The position numbers and the translations under genes were made by a program. The notes below the pieces were generated by a model that did no database searches, was not told where the DNA came from, and saw nothing but the letters and a program-made list of their open reading frames with translations. Positions 27,614-36,800 of a stretch of DNA of 39,244 nt are shown here, piece after piece; position 1 is the stretch's first letter, and each line of letters begins with the position of its first letter. Origin of the DNA: Streptomyces pseudogriseolus (GTDB lineage Bacteria > Actinomycetota > Actinomycetes > Streptomycetales > Streptomycetaceae); contig MUNG01000003.1 in assembly GCA_002154585.1 (NCBI GenBank), positions 1 to 39,244 on the forward strand, read 5' to 3'.

Positions 27614-28166
27614 TGAGCACCCTTTCGAGCAGTGTCACGTCTGGCTGGCCGCCGGCGCTCTCGTCGCCGCCGGGCTGATGGATGGCGACCAGTCCCGCCT
27701 CCGCCAAGTCGGCGACGAGGATCCTGGCCACGCCGAGAGGGATGGTCAGCAGGGCCGAGATCTCGGCCACCGACTTGATTTCCCGGCAGAGGTTGCAGAT
27801 CCGCTGATGCTCGGGCAACTGGCCCTGCATCTGGTGCGGCTGCGCGGTGGTGTGCACCAGCGCCTCGATGGCGAGCTGGTACCGCGGCCTGGTGCGGCCA
27901 CCCGTCATCGCGTACGGACGCACCAGGGGATTGTTCGACGCCCCGGCGGGCGCCGCTTCGGGTGTCCGGCGCTGCGGCTGCACGGGCTGGATGCGCGGGC
28001 TGTGCGGCTGGTCGTACGGCGAGGGACCGGGGCCCTGCGGCGCGTACGGCTGACCGTGCTGCGGCGTGGAGGGGTAACCGTACCGGTTCTGGGAACCGTC
28101 GTTCTGGCCCTGGGCAGGGCCGTACGACCAGTTGCCCGCCGATGAACCGTCTGGGGGTGTTGCCAC
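27594..28166 (-). CDS. cvnC2: Conservon DUF742 protein (CvnC type), left conservon
   Basis: The 190-residue protein has a long N-terminal Gln/Pro/Tyr-rich disordered part (about 1-80), then the DUF742 core: NPLVRPYAMTGGRTRPRYQL, HQRICNLCREIKSVAEISALL (winged-helix-like, with two cysteines), and a conserved end with DVTLLERVLSGLRKL. The GTG start at 28166 has GGAGGAGG five bases upstream. The stop overlaps the cvnD start by 20 bases. The disordered extension is about 60 residues longer than in the other cvnC of this window. Confidence 0.94.
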   Translation of the reverse strand: MATPPDGSSAGNWSYGPAQGQNDGSQNRYGYPSTPQHGQPYAPQGPGPSPYDQPHSPRIQPVQPQRRTPEAAPAGASNNPLVRPYAMTGGRTRPRYQLAIEALVHTTAQPHQMQGQLPEHQRICNLCREIKSVAEISALLTIPLGVARILVADLAEAGLVAIHQPGGDESAGGQPDVTLLERVLSGLRKL

Positions 28167-28260
28167 TTTCTCCTCCTCCGACTGTGCCTGGCGCCCGTAC
28201 CTGTGGAGCCGCGTCCCGAAACCTTAAGGCCCCGGGACGCCATGTCGCACCGTCCGATTG

Positions 28261-28674
28261 TCAGTTGAGAAGGCTCCCCTGGAGCTCCGCTCGGAGGTCC
28301 GGCGTGAGGACCGTACCCGCTCGGTCGACCAGAAGGGCCATCTCGTAACCAATGAGACCGATGTCCGCCTCGGGGTGTGCGAGAACCGCGAGCGACGAAC
28401 CGTCGGAAATGGACATGATGAAGAGGAATCCCCGCTCCATCTCCACAACCGTCTGATTCACACTGCCGCCCTCGAAGATCCGAGAGGCGCCGGCCGTGAG
28501 TGAGGTCAGACCGGAGGCGACGGCCGCGAGCTGGTCGGCGCGGTCGCGGGGGAAGCCTTCGGACATCGCCAGAAGGAGTCCGTCGGCGGAGACCACCACC
28601 GTGTGGGACACCCCCGGGGTGTTGTCCACGAAGTTGGTGATCAACCAGTTCAGGTTCTGTGCCGCCTGGCTCAT
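28261..28674 (-). CDS. cvnB2: Conservon roadblock/LC7 protein (CvnB type), left conservon
   Basis: The 137-residue roadblock/LC7 protein starts SQAAQNLNWLITNFVDNTPGV and has the fold's core (HTVVVSADGLLLAMSEGFPRDRADQLAAVASGLTSLTAGA). Roadblock proteins act as partners, possibly GAP-like, of MglA-type GTPases. The ATG at 28674 is ten bases after the cvnA stop; its ribosome binding site CAGGAG lies inside the last codons of cvnA. Confidence 0.95.
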   Translation of the reverse strand: MSQAAQNLNWLITNFVDNTPGVSHTVVVSADGLLLAMSEGFPRDRADQLAAVASGLTSLTAGASRIFEGGSVNQTVVEMERGFLFIMSISDGSSLAVLAHPEADIGLIGYEMALLVDRAGTVLTPDLRAELQGSLLN

Positions 28675-28684
28675 CGGGCTCACA

Positions 28685-31600
28685 CTAACGCTCCTGGTTG
28701 TAGGTGCTGTCAGGACCGAGGCCCTGGCCGTTCGTTTCACTGCCTGCGGTGCGGCCTCGCTGGACGCCGCGGCGCAGGTTGCTCAGCCTGCCCCGGACGT
28801 CCTCCGGGGCGCGGGAGACCTGGGGGCCTCCCTGGGGGGTCGTCTCGGCGGCTCCCTGGACCAGGTTGGCCTTCGGGACCCTCCGCGGCAGGCCGGAGGA
28901 GGTCACTCCGCCCGCCTTGGGCTTCCGAAGCTGCGAGGCCTGCTGCCAGCGCTCGTCGTTCGCCGAGCGCCAGCCGCTGTCGCCGTTGCTCTCCGGAGTG
29001 GTGGCCGGCGGCTCCTGGTTACCGCGGCCCGTGCCGCCCGAGCCGCCTGCGCCGTTCGCGGTGGAACCGCGGCGCGGGAGCCCGGCATCGGTCAGCGCGT
29101 GGGCCTCGGAGGGCGCCGGTCCCGGACGGTCGAAGCCTACGCCGTCCGGCTCACGCGCGTCAGCGGCCTGCGAGGATTCCCCCTCCGGGGTCTGAGCAGG
29201 GTACTGGTCCTGGTAGCCGTCGCGGTAGCCGTCGTGGCGCGGCCAGTCGTCGTCCTGACGCCGCTCGCCGAAGCCCGGGAACGAGCCCGTGGCGCCCTGG
29301 CCGTTCCGGGCCGGCTCGGCGTAGGAGCCGTTGGAGTAGCCGCCGTTCTGCGGGAAGGCGTCGTTCTGCGGGAACGCGTTGCTCTGGAAGCCGTCGTTCT
29401 GCGGCAGATCGCCGTTCGGCGCGTAGTAGCCCTCGCCGTACGTCTGCCGCTGCTCGTCGTAGCCGCCCTGCCGGCCGTCGTCGTACGCCTGCTGGTCGTA
29501 CCCGCCGCCCTGCTGCTGCTCCTGGTAGCCGCCGTCGTAGCCCTGGGTGTCGTACCCCTGGCCGTTGTCGAAGCCCTGGCCGTCGTCGTAACCCTGCTGC
29601 TGCGCGGCGAACTCGTCCTGGTACGCGCCCTGCTCGGTGCCCTCCTGGGCGTTCCCGGCGGTCAACTCGCCCTGCTGGGCGGGCGACTGGGCCTCCAGGG
29701 CCGCACGCCGCTCCTCGCGCATCAGGGACCGGCCGACCGGGTCCAGCTCGCGGATGTCGTCGGGGACCTCCGCGTAGCGGCTGTCGTCGAAGCCGAGCTC
29801 CGCGGCCGTGCGCATCGGCTGGCCGAAGTTCTCACCCTGGAAGTTCTGCTCCGGGATGATCTGCGAGACCGTGAACTCGTCCTGCACCGGCGCCGCCTCG
29901 CCGCCACCGCCGTGGGTGATGGCGTCCGGCAGCATGACCAGCGAGGTGGTGCCGGCCTGCTCGCCCGAGGGGCGGAGCTGGACGCGGATGCCGTGCCGGT
30001 CGGACAGCCGGCCGACCACGAACAGACCCATGCGCTGCGAGATCGCGGCGTCCACGGTCGGCGGGTTGGCCAGCTTGTGGTTGATGTCCGCGAAGTCCTC
30101 GGCGGTGAGGCCGATGCCCTTGTCGTGGATCTCGATCATGATGCGGCCGTCGGGCAGCCGGGTCGCGGTGACGCGCACCTTCGTCTGCGGCGAGGAGAAC
30201 GTGGTGGCGTTCTCCAGCAGCTCGGCGAGCAGGTGCACGAGGTCGGTGACCGCGCGGCCGTGGATCTCGGCGTCCGGCACACCGGACAGCTCGATGCGCT
30301 CGTACTGCTCCACCTCGGAGGAGGCGGCGCGCAGCACGTCGACCAGCGGGACCGGCTGGTCCCAGCGGCGGCCCGGCTCCTCGCCGGCGAGGACCAGGAG
30401 GTTCTCGCCGTTGCGGCGCATACGGGTCGCGAGGTGGTCCAGCCTGAAGAGGTTCTCCAGCTGGTCCGGGTCGGCCTCGTTGTTCTCCAGGTCGGTGATC
30501 AGGGTCAGCTGGCCCTCGATCAGCGACTGGTTGCGGCGCGACAGGTTGGTGAAGATCGCGTTGATGTTGCCCCGCAGCAGGGCCTGCTCGGCGGCGAGCC
30601 GGACGGCCTCGCGGTGGACCTGGTCGAAGGCGCGGGCGACCTCGCCGATCTCGTCCGTGGAGTTGATCGGGATGGGCGCGACCTTGGTGTCCACCCGGCC
30701 GGGGTCGGTCCGGGAGAGCTGGTCGACCAGCATCGGCAGGCGCTGCTCGGCGATGCCGAAGGCGGCGTTGCGCAGCTGGCGCATCGACCGGGACATCTGG
30801 CGGGCCACCATGCCGGCCAGGATGAACGCGGCGAGCAGCGCGAGCACGACCGCGGCGCCGGTGATGAAGGCGTCCCGCTGGGCGTCGGAGGCGATCTGCG
30901 AGGCCGCGTCCACCGCGGTGTCGGAGAGGTCGGACTCGATCTGGCGGTAGCCGTCGAACTTGAGGGTGTTCATCGCCCACCAGTTCTCGGGCGTGATGCC
31001 CTTGGCGGCGAGGTCCTGACGGGCGGCTTCGTCCGTGGTGGACAGCCGGCCCAGCTCGGAGATCATCGTCTCCGGCTTGGACGGCGGCGGGACGTAGTCC
31101 GGGTCGCTCTGCGCCGCCTCCTTCGCCCTGGCGGCGCCCTCGCTCTGGATGTTCGCGGCGATCTCTTCGAGCTTGGCGTTGTCCGCCTCGGTGCCGCCGC
31201 CCTTGTACTCGTCGAGGGCGATGCGCTCGAGGTAGGCGTACGACAGGAAGGCCACGCGCTGGCTGGCGAGCTGGCTGTCGGTCGGGCCCGGCTTCACCAG
31301 CAGGTGCATGCCGATGGCGCGCTGGAGCGAGGCGGCGGACTTGGTGAGCGAGATGGCGTAGACCGTACGGCCGTAGCTGGTGACGTTGCCGGTGCCGAGG
31401 CTGAGCTCGTTGGCGACCTCCATCAGGGGGTGGGCGACGGCGACGTAGCCCTCCTCCGTCTCGACGCCCTTGAGCTTGGAGGTGTAGGCGGCGGCGCGCA
31501 GCGCGGACAGCTTGGGCTCGGCCTCGCGGACGAGCTGGAGCCGGCGCTGGAGGCCGGCCTTGTCCGGCGCGCTCTGCGCCGCCTCGTCGAAGGCGTCGGC

Positions 31601-32008
31601 GGCCTGGTCGGTCGCCTGGCGCGCCTTGGTGACGTCCGCGTCGTCCGGGCCCTTGCCGCTGAGCAGCGGCACGGCGCTGACGTCGCGCTCGTTGTAGAGG
31701 GCGTTGGCGTAGGTGAGGGAGGCCCGCACGAGGCGGGCGGTGTTCTCGGCGTCCTGCGCCTCGTTCCAGGTGTCGATCGAGCTCTTCACCTGGAAGCCGC
31801 CCATGACGAGGCCGACCAGCACGGGTATGAGCAGGATCGCGTTCAGCCTGGTGGCCACGCGCCAGTTCCGCGGGGACATGCGTCCCCCGCTCTGAGCGGG
31901 CGCGGCCTTCGGCTCGGGACCGGGCACGGGGGCGGGCGCCGCTGTGCGCGGCGGCGGCGTGAAGTTGCCCCGGGCCGACGGCTCGGGACTGTTCTTGCTT
32001 CGCCTCAC
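28685..32008 (-). CDS. cvnA2: Conservon sensor-kinase-like membrane protein (CvnA type), left conservon
   Basis: The GTG at 32008 gives 1107 residues. Two transmembrane helices (about 55-72 and 380-402) enclose a helical extracellular sensor region of the nitrate/nitrite-sensor type. A HAMP linker (about 403-460) leads to a histidine kinase-like module with conserved H524 in LDHLATRMRRNGENL, N-box Asn600 (AELLENAT), and EIHDKGIGL (D629) and GLFVVGRLS of the ATP-binding fold. Then come about 400 residues of disorder, with a Tyr/Asp/Gln/Gly repeat block (YD, GYD, QQ), and a conserved basic tail. The start is chosen because GAGGTTG lies upstream at the same spacing as in the other cvnA. It heads the operon cvnA-B-C-D. 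Confidence 0.93.
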   Translation of the reverse strand: MRRSKNSPEPSARGNFTPPPRTAAPAPVPGPEPKAAPAQSGGRMSPRNWRVATRLNAILLIPVLVGLVMGGFQVKSSIDTWNEAQDAENTARLVRASLTYANALYNERDVSAVPLLSGKGPDDADVTKARQATDQAADAFDEAAQSAPDKAGLQRRLQLVREAEPKLSALRAAAYTSKLKGVETEEGYVAVAHPLMEVANELSLGTGNVTSYGRTVYAISLTKSAASLQRAIGMHLLVKPGPTDSQLASQRVAFLSYAYLERIALDEYKGGGTEADNAKLEEIAANIQSEGAARAKEAAQSDPDYVPPPSKPETMISELGRLSTTDEAARQDLAAKGITPENWWAMNTLKFDGYRQIESDLSDTAVDAASQIASDAQRDAFITGAAVVLALLAAFILAGMVARQMSRSMRQLRNAAFGIAEQRLPMLVDQLSRTDPGRVDTKVAPIPINSTDEIGEVARAFDQVHREAVRLAAEQALLRGNINAIFTNLSRRNQSLIEGQLTLITDLENNEADPDQLENLFRLDHLATRMRRNGENLLVLAGEEPGRRWDQPVPLVDVLRAASSEVEQYERIELSGVPDAEIHGRAVTDLVHLLAELLENATTFSSPQTKVRVTATRLPDGRIMIEIHDKGIGLTAEDFADINHKLANPPTVDAAISQRMGLFVVGRLSDRHGIRVQLRPSGEQAGTTSLVMLPDAITHGGGGEAAPVQDEFTVSQIIPEQNFQGENFGQPMRTAAELGFDDSRYAEVPDDIRELDPVGRSLMREERRAALEAQSPAQQGELTAGNAQEGTEQGAYQDEFAAQQQGYDDGQGFDNGQGYDTQGYDGGYQEQQQGGGYDQQAYDDGRQGGYDEQRQTYGEGYYAPNGDLPQNDGFQSNAFPQNDAFPQNGGYSNGSYAEPARNGQGATGSFPGFGERRQDDDWPRHDGYRDGYQDQYPAQTPEGESSQAADAREPDGVGFDRPGPAPSEAHALTDAGLPRRGSTANGAGGSGGTGRGNQEPPATTPESNGDSGWRSANDERWQQASQLRKPKAGGVTSSGLPRRVPKANLVQGAAETTPQGGPQVSRAPEDVRGRLSNLRRGVQRGRTAGSETNGQGLGPDSTYNQER

Positions 32009-32310
32009 TCGACCAACAACCTCTCGGCGGTCGGCACCTTCGTCGTGCCGCAGTGTCTCAGAGCCCGGCATGCCATCGACTACTGAGTACGTCTTTGACC
32101 CATGGGCAGTTCAGGCATTCCAGCATGCCGACCAGCGCTCTTCCAAACATGGAAAGGCAGGGATCCCGAGTGATGTAAGCCCCAGATAAAACGGTCATAC
32201 AGAGCGAGGACCGTCAAATGACGAGGTCTCCGTGCGCACAGCGACACTGCGCGAACGCGTCGCGTGTCGGCCTCACCCGATTCCTCTGCCGAAACGTTAT
32301 GAACACCGGG
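32009..32310. promoter_or_regulatory. Promoter region of the left conservon
   Basis: The 300 bases upstream of cvnA2 (read on the minus strand) contain no gene. The AT-richest part is 32180-32225, with TTGACG on the minus strand near 32212-32217 and TTTTAT about 20 bases further; the spacing is long for a vegetative promoter. An inverted repeat CGGTC/GACCG brackets part of it. Confidence 0.35.
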
Positions 32311-32338
32311 GCCGGCCGTGTCAAAGGACACAGCCGGC
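32311..32338 (-). terminator. Terminator of the right conservon
   Basis: GCCGGCCGTGTC (32311-32322) and GACACAGCCGGC (32327-32338) pair as a 12-bp stem with one C-A mismatch and an AAAG loop. It lies 46 bases past the stop of the right-hand cvnD gene. Confidence 0.7.
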
Positions 32339-32384
32339 GCCGGTACATCTACGACAACTGAAGTATGCCGCTTTTGCTTTGGCT

Positions 32385-32975
32385 CTACCTGAGTCGTGCC
32401 ATAAGGGCGTGTTCGACCAGGGTGATCAGCGCACTCTTGGCGTCCGCGCGGTGGCGGGCGTCCGTGGTGATGATCGGGGCGTCGGGCCCGATCTGGAGCG
32501 CCTCGCGCACTTCCTCCGGGGAGTAGGGCTGCTGGCCGTCGAAGCCGTTGAGGGCGATGACGAAGGGCAGTCCGCTGTTCTCGAAGTAGTCGACCGCGGG
32601 GAAGCAGTCGGCGAGGCGCCGCGTGTCGACGAGGACGACGGCGCCGATGGCGCCGCGTACCAGGTCGTCCCACATGAACCAGAAGCGGTCCTGGCCGGGG
32701 GTGCCGAACAGGTACAGGATGAGGTCCTGGTCCAGGGTGATACGGCCGAAGTCCATGGCGACCGTGGTGGTCGTCTTGTCCCCGGTGTGGGTGAGGTCGT
32801 CGATGCCTGCCGAAGCAGACGTCATGACGGCCTCCGTGCGCAGCGGGTTGATCTCCGAAACGGCCCCGACGAACGTGGTCTTGCCCACGCCGAAGCCACC
32901 CGCCACCACGATCTTCGCCGAGGTGGTCGCACGGCTGTCGGAGACCGTCCCGCCGCTAGAGCTTGCGAAGTCCAC
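32385..32975 (-). CDS. cvnD1: Conservon small GTPase (CvnD type), right conservon
   Basis: The 196-residue CvnD-type GTPase has the same P-loop (GGFGVGKT) and G3/G4 motifs as the left copy. It differs from it by three extra residues near the N-terminus (position about 9-14) and by its C-terminal third; the 134 residues between are identical. The GTG start overlaps the end of cvnC by 20 bases. Role as for the left copy. Numbering follows my recollection of S. coelicolor (cvn1, SCO5541-5544). Confidence 0.95.
   Translation of the reverse strand: MDFASSSGGTVSDSRATTSAKIVVAGGFGVGKTTFVGAVSEINPLRTEAVMTSASAGIDDLTHTGDKTTTTVAMDFGRITLDQDLILYLFGTPGQDRFWFMWDDLVRGAIGAVVLVDTRRLADCFPAVDYFENSGLPFVIALNGFDGQQPYSPEEVREALQIGPDAPIITTDARHRADAKSALITLVEHALMARLR
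32527..32927. repeat. cvnD gene-conversion tract, right copy
   Basis: Counterpart of 27174-27574; its last 269 bases (32659-32927) are identical to the left copy as far as I can read. A second identical stretch of 54 bases (27588-27641 and 32950-33003), which covers the cvnC-cvnD overlap, follows after a short divergent, indel-bearing segment. Confidence 0.85.
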
Positions 32976-33351
32976 TGAGCACCCTTTCGAGCAGTGTCAC
33001 GTCCGGGGCGCCTGTCGCCTCGTCGCCGCCCGGCTGGTGCACGGCGACGAGTCCCGCCTCCGCCAGGTCAGCCACCAGGATCCGGGCGACCCCCAGCGGC
33101 ATGTTGAGCAGTGCCGACACCTCGGCGACCGACTTCACCTCTCGGCACAGGTGGCAGATGCGCTGGTGCTCCGGAAGGAGCCCCATGAGCGCTGCCGGGT
33201 CGGCCGTCGTACTGATCAGGGCCTCGATGGCCAGCTGGTAGCGCGGCCGGGTCCGGCCGCCGGTCATCGCATACGGACGAACCAGCGGCTGGTCGCCCTC
33301 GTCCTCGTACGGCTCCGCGTACGGATCATGAGAGGCGGTGGGCGGGGTCAT
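32956..33351 (-). CDS. cvnC1: Conservon DUF742 protein (CvnC type), right conservon
   Basis: The 131-residue protein is the compact form of the DUF742 family: a 20-residue acidic N-terminus, then PLVRPYAMTGGRTRPRYQLA, HQRICHLCREVKSVAEVSALL and DVTLLERVLSGLRKL. The ATG at 33351 has GGAGG upstream. It overlaps cvnD by 20 bases with the same overlap sequence as in the left conservon. Confidence 0.95.
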   Translation of the reverse strand: MTPPTASHDPYAEPYEDEGDQPLVRPYAMTGGRTRPRYQLAIEALISTTADPAALMGLLPEHQRICHLCREVKSVAEVSALLNMPLGVARILVADLAEAGLVAVHQPGGDEATGAPDVTLLERVLSGLRKL

Positions 33352-33462
33352 GAATCCTCCGGGCGGGACAGCAAGCGGTCAGTCAAGCCATCTGAAGGGG
33401 CCGGTGGGGGGAATTGTGGCGGCCGGACGGTGATTTGGTGAGACGGGTGGTGCCGGGGCCGA

Positions 33463-33876
33463 TCAGTGAAGCAGACTTCCCTGTAGCTCGGCGCGCAGGT
33501 CCGGGGTGAGGACCGCCCCCGCGCGGTCGACCAGGAGCGCCATCTCGTAGCCGACGAGGCCGATGTCGCACTCGGGGTGCGCGAGCACGGCGAGGGACGA
33601 GCCGTCGGAGACGGACATGAGGAAGAGGAACCCCCGCTCCATCTCCACGACCGTCTGAGCGACGTTGCCGCCCTCGAAGATCCGTGAGGCGCCGGCCGTC
33701 AGGGAGGTCAGCCCCGAGGCGACGGCCGCGAGCTGGTCCGCGCGGTCGCGCGGGAAGCCCTCGGAGAGCGCCAGGAGGAGACCGTCGGCGGACACGACGA
33801 CGGTGTGGGACACACCAGGGGTGTTGTCCACGAAGTTGGTGATCAACCAGTTGAGGTTCTGTGCCGCCTGGCTCAT
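33463..33876 (-). CDS. cvnB1: Conservon roadblock/LC7 protein (CvnB type), right conservon
   Basis: The 137-residue roadblock/LC7 protein is close to its left-hand paralogue (most differences are conservative; for example FEGGNVAQT against FEGGSVNQT). ATG at 33876; a TTG three codons upstream is also in frame. Its ribosome binding site CAGGAG lies in the last codons of cvnA, nine bases upstream of the gene boundary. It is separated from cvnC by a 111-base gap without gene-like features. Confidence 0.95.
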   Translation of the reverse strand: MSQAAQNLNWLITNFVDNTPGVSHTVVVSADGLLLALSEGFPRDRADQLAAVASGLTSLTAGASRIFEGGNVAQTVVEMERGFLFLMSVSDGSSLAVLAHPECDIGLVGYEMALLVDRAGAVLTPDLRAELQGSLLH

Positions 33877-33885
33877 CGGGCTCAA

Positions 33886-36800
33886 CTAACGCTCCTGCTG
33901 GTGAGTGGGGTGCGGGAAGCTGCCGGTCTGTGCGGACCCGGCCTGACGACCCTGTGCGATACCCCGACGGAGATTGGTCAGCCGGCCGCGCACGTCATCG
34001 GGGGCGCGCGAGACCTGAGGACCGCTCTGGTGGTTCTGCTGCTGAGCCGTGCCCGGGACGAGGTTCGCCTTGGGCACCCGGCGCGGCAGGCCGGAGGTGG
34101 TGACGCCGCCCGCGGCCGGCTTGCGGACGCGTTCGGCCTGCTTGACGAGCTCGTCGTTGGGCGAGCTGCGCCAGGCGGCATTGGACCGCTGCGAGCCGGT
34201 CGGGCTCTGCGGTTGCGGGGACTGCTGCTGCGGCTGGTGCTGCGGGGCGGCCGGCGCGGAGCCGTTGCCCTGCTCCTGCGCACCGCCCTGACCGCCGCGG
34301 AACCAGTTGGTCTCCAGCGTGTCGTAGAGCGGGGTGCGGCCGTCGCCCGGGCCGGTGGCCGGGGGCAGCGCCCACTGGTCGGACGGCTGGCGCTGCTCCT
34401 GCTGCTGCGGGGGCTGCGGAACCTGCGGACGCGGCGGGACGGGACCGGCGCCGTGCGTGCCGTTCACCCGCGGGCGCTCGAACTGGCCCGTGGCGGACGG
34501 GTCCTGGCGGCCGGGCAGCGCGTAGCCGCCGGTCGAGCCGTTGTCCTGGCCCGGGGCCGGGTACTGGCCCGCGCCGTTGTCGTAGCCCTGCGCGGGGAAC
34601 TGGCCCGTGGCGGCGGGGTTCTGCGCGCCGGGGCGGCCGCCCTGCGGGGCGCCGAAGATGTCACCGCGGACGAACTGGCCCGTGCCCTGCGCACCGTTGG
34701 CGGCGGGGCGGCCGTACTGGCCGGTGTCCTGTCCGGGCGCGTGCTGCTGCTCGTCGAAGCGCGGGATCTCCGCCGTGGCGCCGGGGCCCTGGCGGTCGTC
34801 GAAGCGCGGCATCGCGGCGGTGCGGGAGACGTCCGGCTCCTCGTGGCCGCGCGGGGCGTCCATCGGGGCGCGCGGCGCCGGCGGGCGGGCGTTGTCGTCG
34901 CTCCAGCTCGGGGTGCGCTGCTGCTGGTCGCCGCCCGGCAGTTCCGGACGGGCGCCGCCACGCGGCGGGAGCTGGGGACGGCGGCCGCGCTCGGGGGCGT
35001 TGCCCCGCTGCGGCGGAACCTGGCCCCGGCCGCCGCCGAAGGCGTCCTGGTCCTGGTTGCCGGCCGGACCCGCGGCCTGCGGGGCGTTCGGGCCCTGCTG
35101 CCCGAAGCCGGCGCCGGCGCCCGCCGGAGCGGGACGGCCCTGCGGGGGAGCGGACGGGGCGCCCTGGTCGAACAGCGAGGGAGTCTGGTTGGCGGAGGGA
35201 CCCTGCGGTCCCCGGCCGCCGGGACGGCCGCCGCCGTCCCGCCCGGGCAGTGCGGCGCGTGGACCCTGACCGGTGCCGAGGCGCCCGCCGGGCGCACCCG
35301 CGCCGAGCGGGCCGCCGCCGGACTGGCCGGCCCCCGCGGAGCGCCGCGCGGCGGCGGCGCCCGCGGCGGCCTGCGCGGCGGCCGGACCGCCCACGCCGCC
35401 CGGCTGACCAGGCTTGCCCTGCGGCTTCTTGCCGCCCTGGGCGACGTCGACGGGCAGCATGACCAGCGCGGTCGTGCCGCCGGAGTCGGACGGGCGGAGC
35501 TGGATGCGGATGCCGTGGCGCTGCGACAGACGGCCGACCACGAACAGACCCATGCGGCGGGAGACGGAGACGTCCACGGTGGGCGGCGAGGCGAGCCGCT
35601 CGTTGATCGCCGCGAGGTCCTCGGGGGACAGACCGATACCGGTGTCGTGGATCTCGATCAGCACGCGCCCGTCGGGCAGGGCGTGACCGGTGACCTTGAC
35701 CTTGGTCTGCGGGGAGGAGAACGAGGTCGCGTTCTCCAGCAGCTCGGCGAGCAGGTGCACGAGGTCGTTGACGACGCGGCCGGCCACTTCGGTGGACGGC
35801 ACCGCGGCCAGTTCGATGCGCTCGTACTGCTCCACCTCGGAGGCGGCGGCGCGGAGCACGTCGACCAGGGGGACCGGGCGGGTCCACCGGCGGCCGGGCT
35901 CCTCACCCGCGAGGACGAGGAGGTTCTCACCGTTACGGCGCATGCGGGTCGCGAGGTGGTCCAGCTTGAACAGCGAGGACAGCTGGTCCGGGTCGGCCTC
36001 GCGGGACTCCAGCTCGGAGATCAGCGACAGCTGGCGCTGGATCAGACCCTGGGAACGGCGCGAGAGGTTGGTGAACATCGCGTTGACGTTGCCCCGCAGC
36101 AGGGCCTGCTCGGCGGCGAGGCGGACCGCCTCGCGGTGCACGTCGTCGAACGCCGCGGCCACACGGCCGATCTCGTCCCGGGAGTGCACACCGACCGACT
36201 CCACGGTCGTGTCGACGTCCTGCGGGTCGGACTCGGAGAGCTGCTTGACCAGGTCGGGCAGGCGCTCCTGGGCGACCTTGGTCGCGGTCTCCTCCAGGCG
36301 GCGCAGCGACCGGATCATGGACCGGGCCACGACGAAGGCGCCGACGAGGGACACACCGAGCACGAGGAGGATCAGCGCACCGGAGATGAACGCGTCGCGC
36401 TCGGTGGCGCTGCGCAGCTCACGGGCCTTCTGTTCCATCTCCTCGAGCAGCGAGAGCTCGATGTTCTTCATCTGCTGGATCTTGGTGGAGCTGTCGTCCA
36501 GCCAGTCACGGTAGGAGCGCGCGCCCACCGACTGCAGACCGAACTCGGAGGCCAGCGCGCGGCCGGCGTACTCGTCGGTCGCCTTGATCGTGGTGTTGCC
36601 CTCTTCGATGGGCAGCAGCAGCTCGGCGGCGGGGTCCTCGCCGTAGATGCTCTTGAAGGCGCGGACCTCGGACTTCTGGCTCTCGAGGGCCGACTGCGCG
36701 TAGAGCCGGTCGTTCTCGTTGAGCTTGCCCTTGGTGGTGTTGCTGGCGGGCAGCGCGGCGGCCAGGACGGCGCGCTGGACCGACGCGTACTCCTTGGCGG

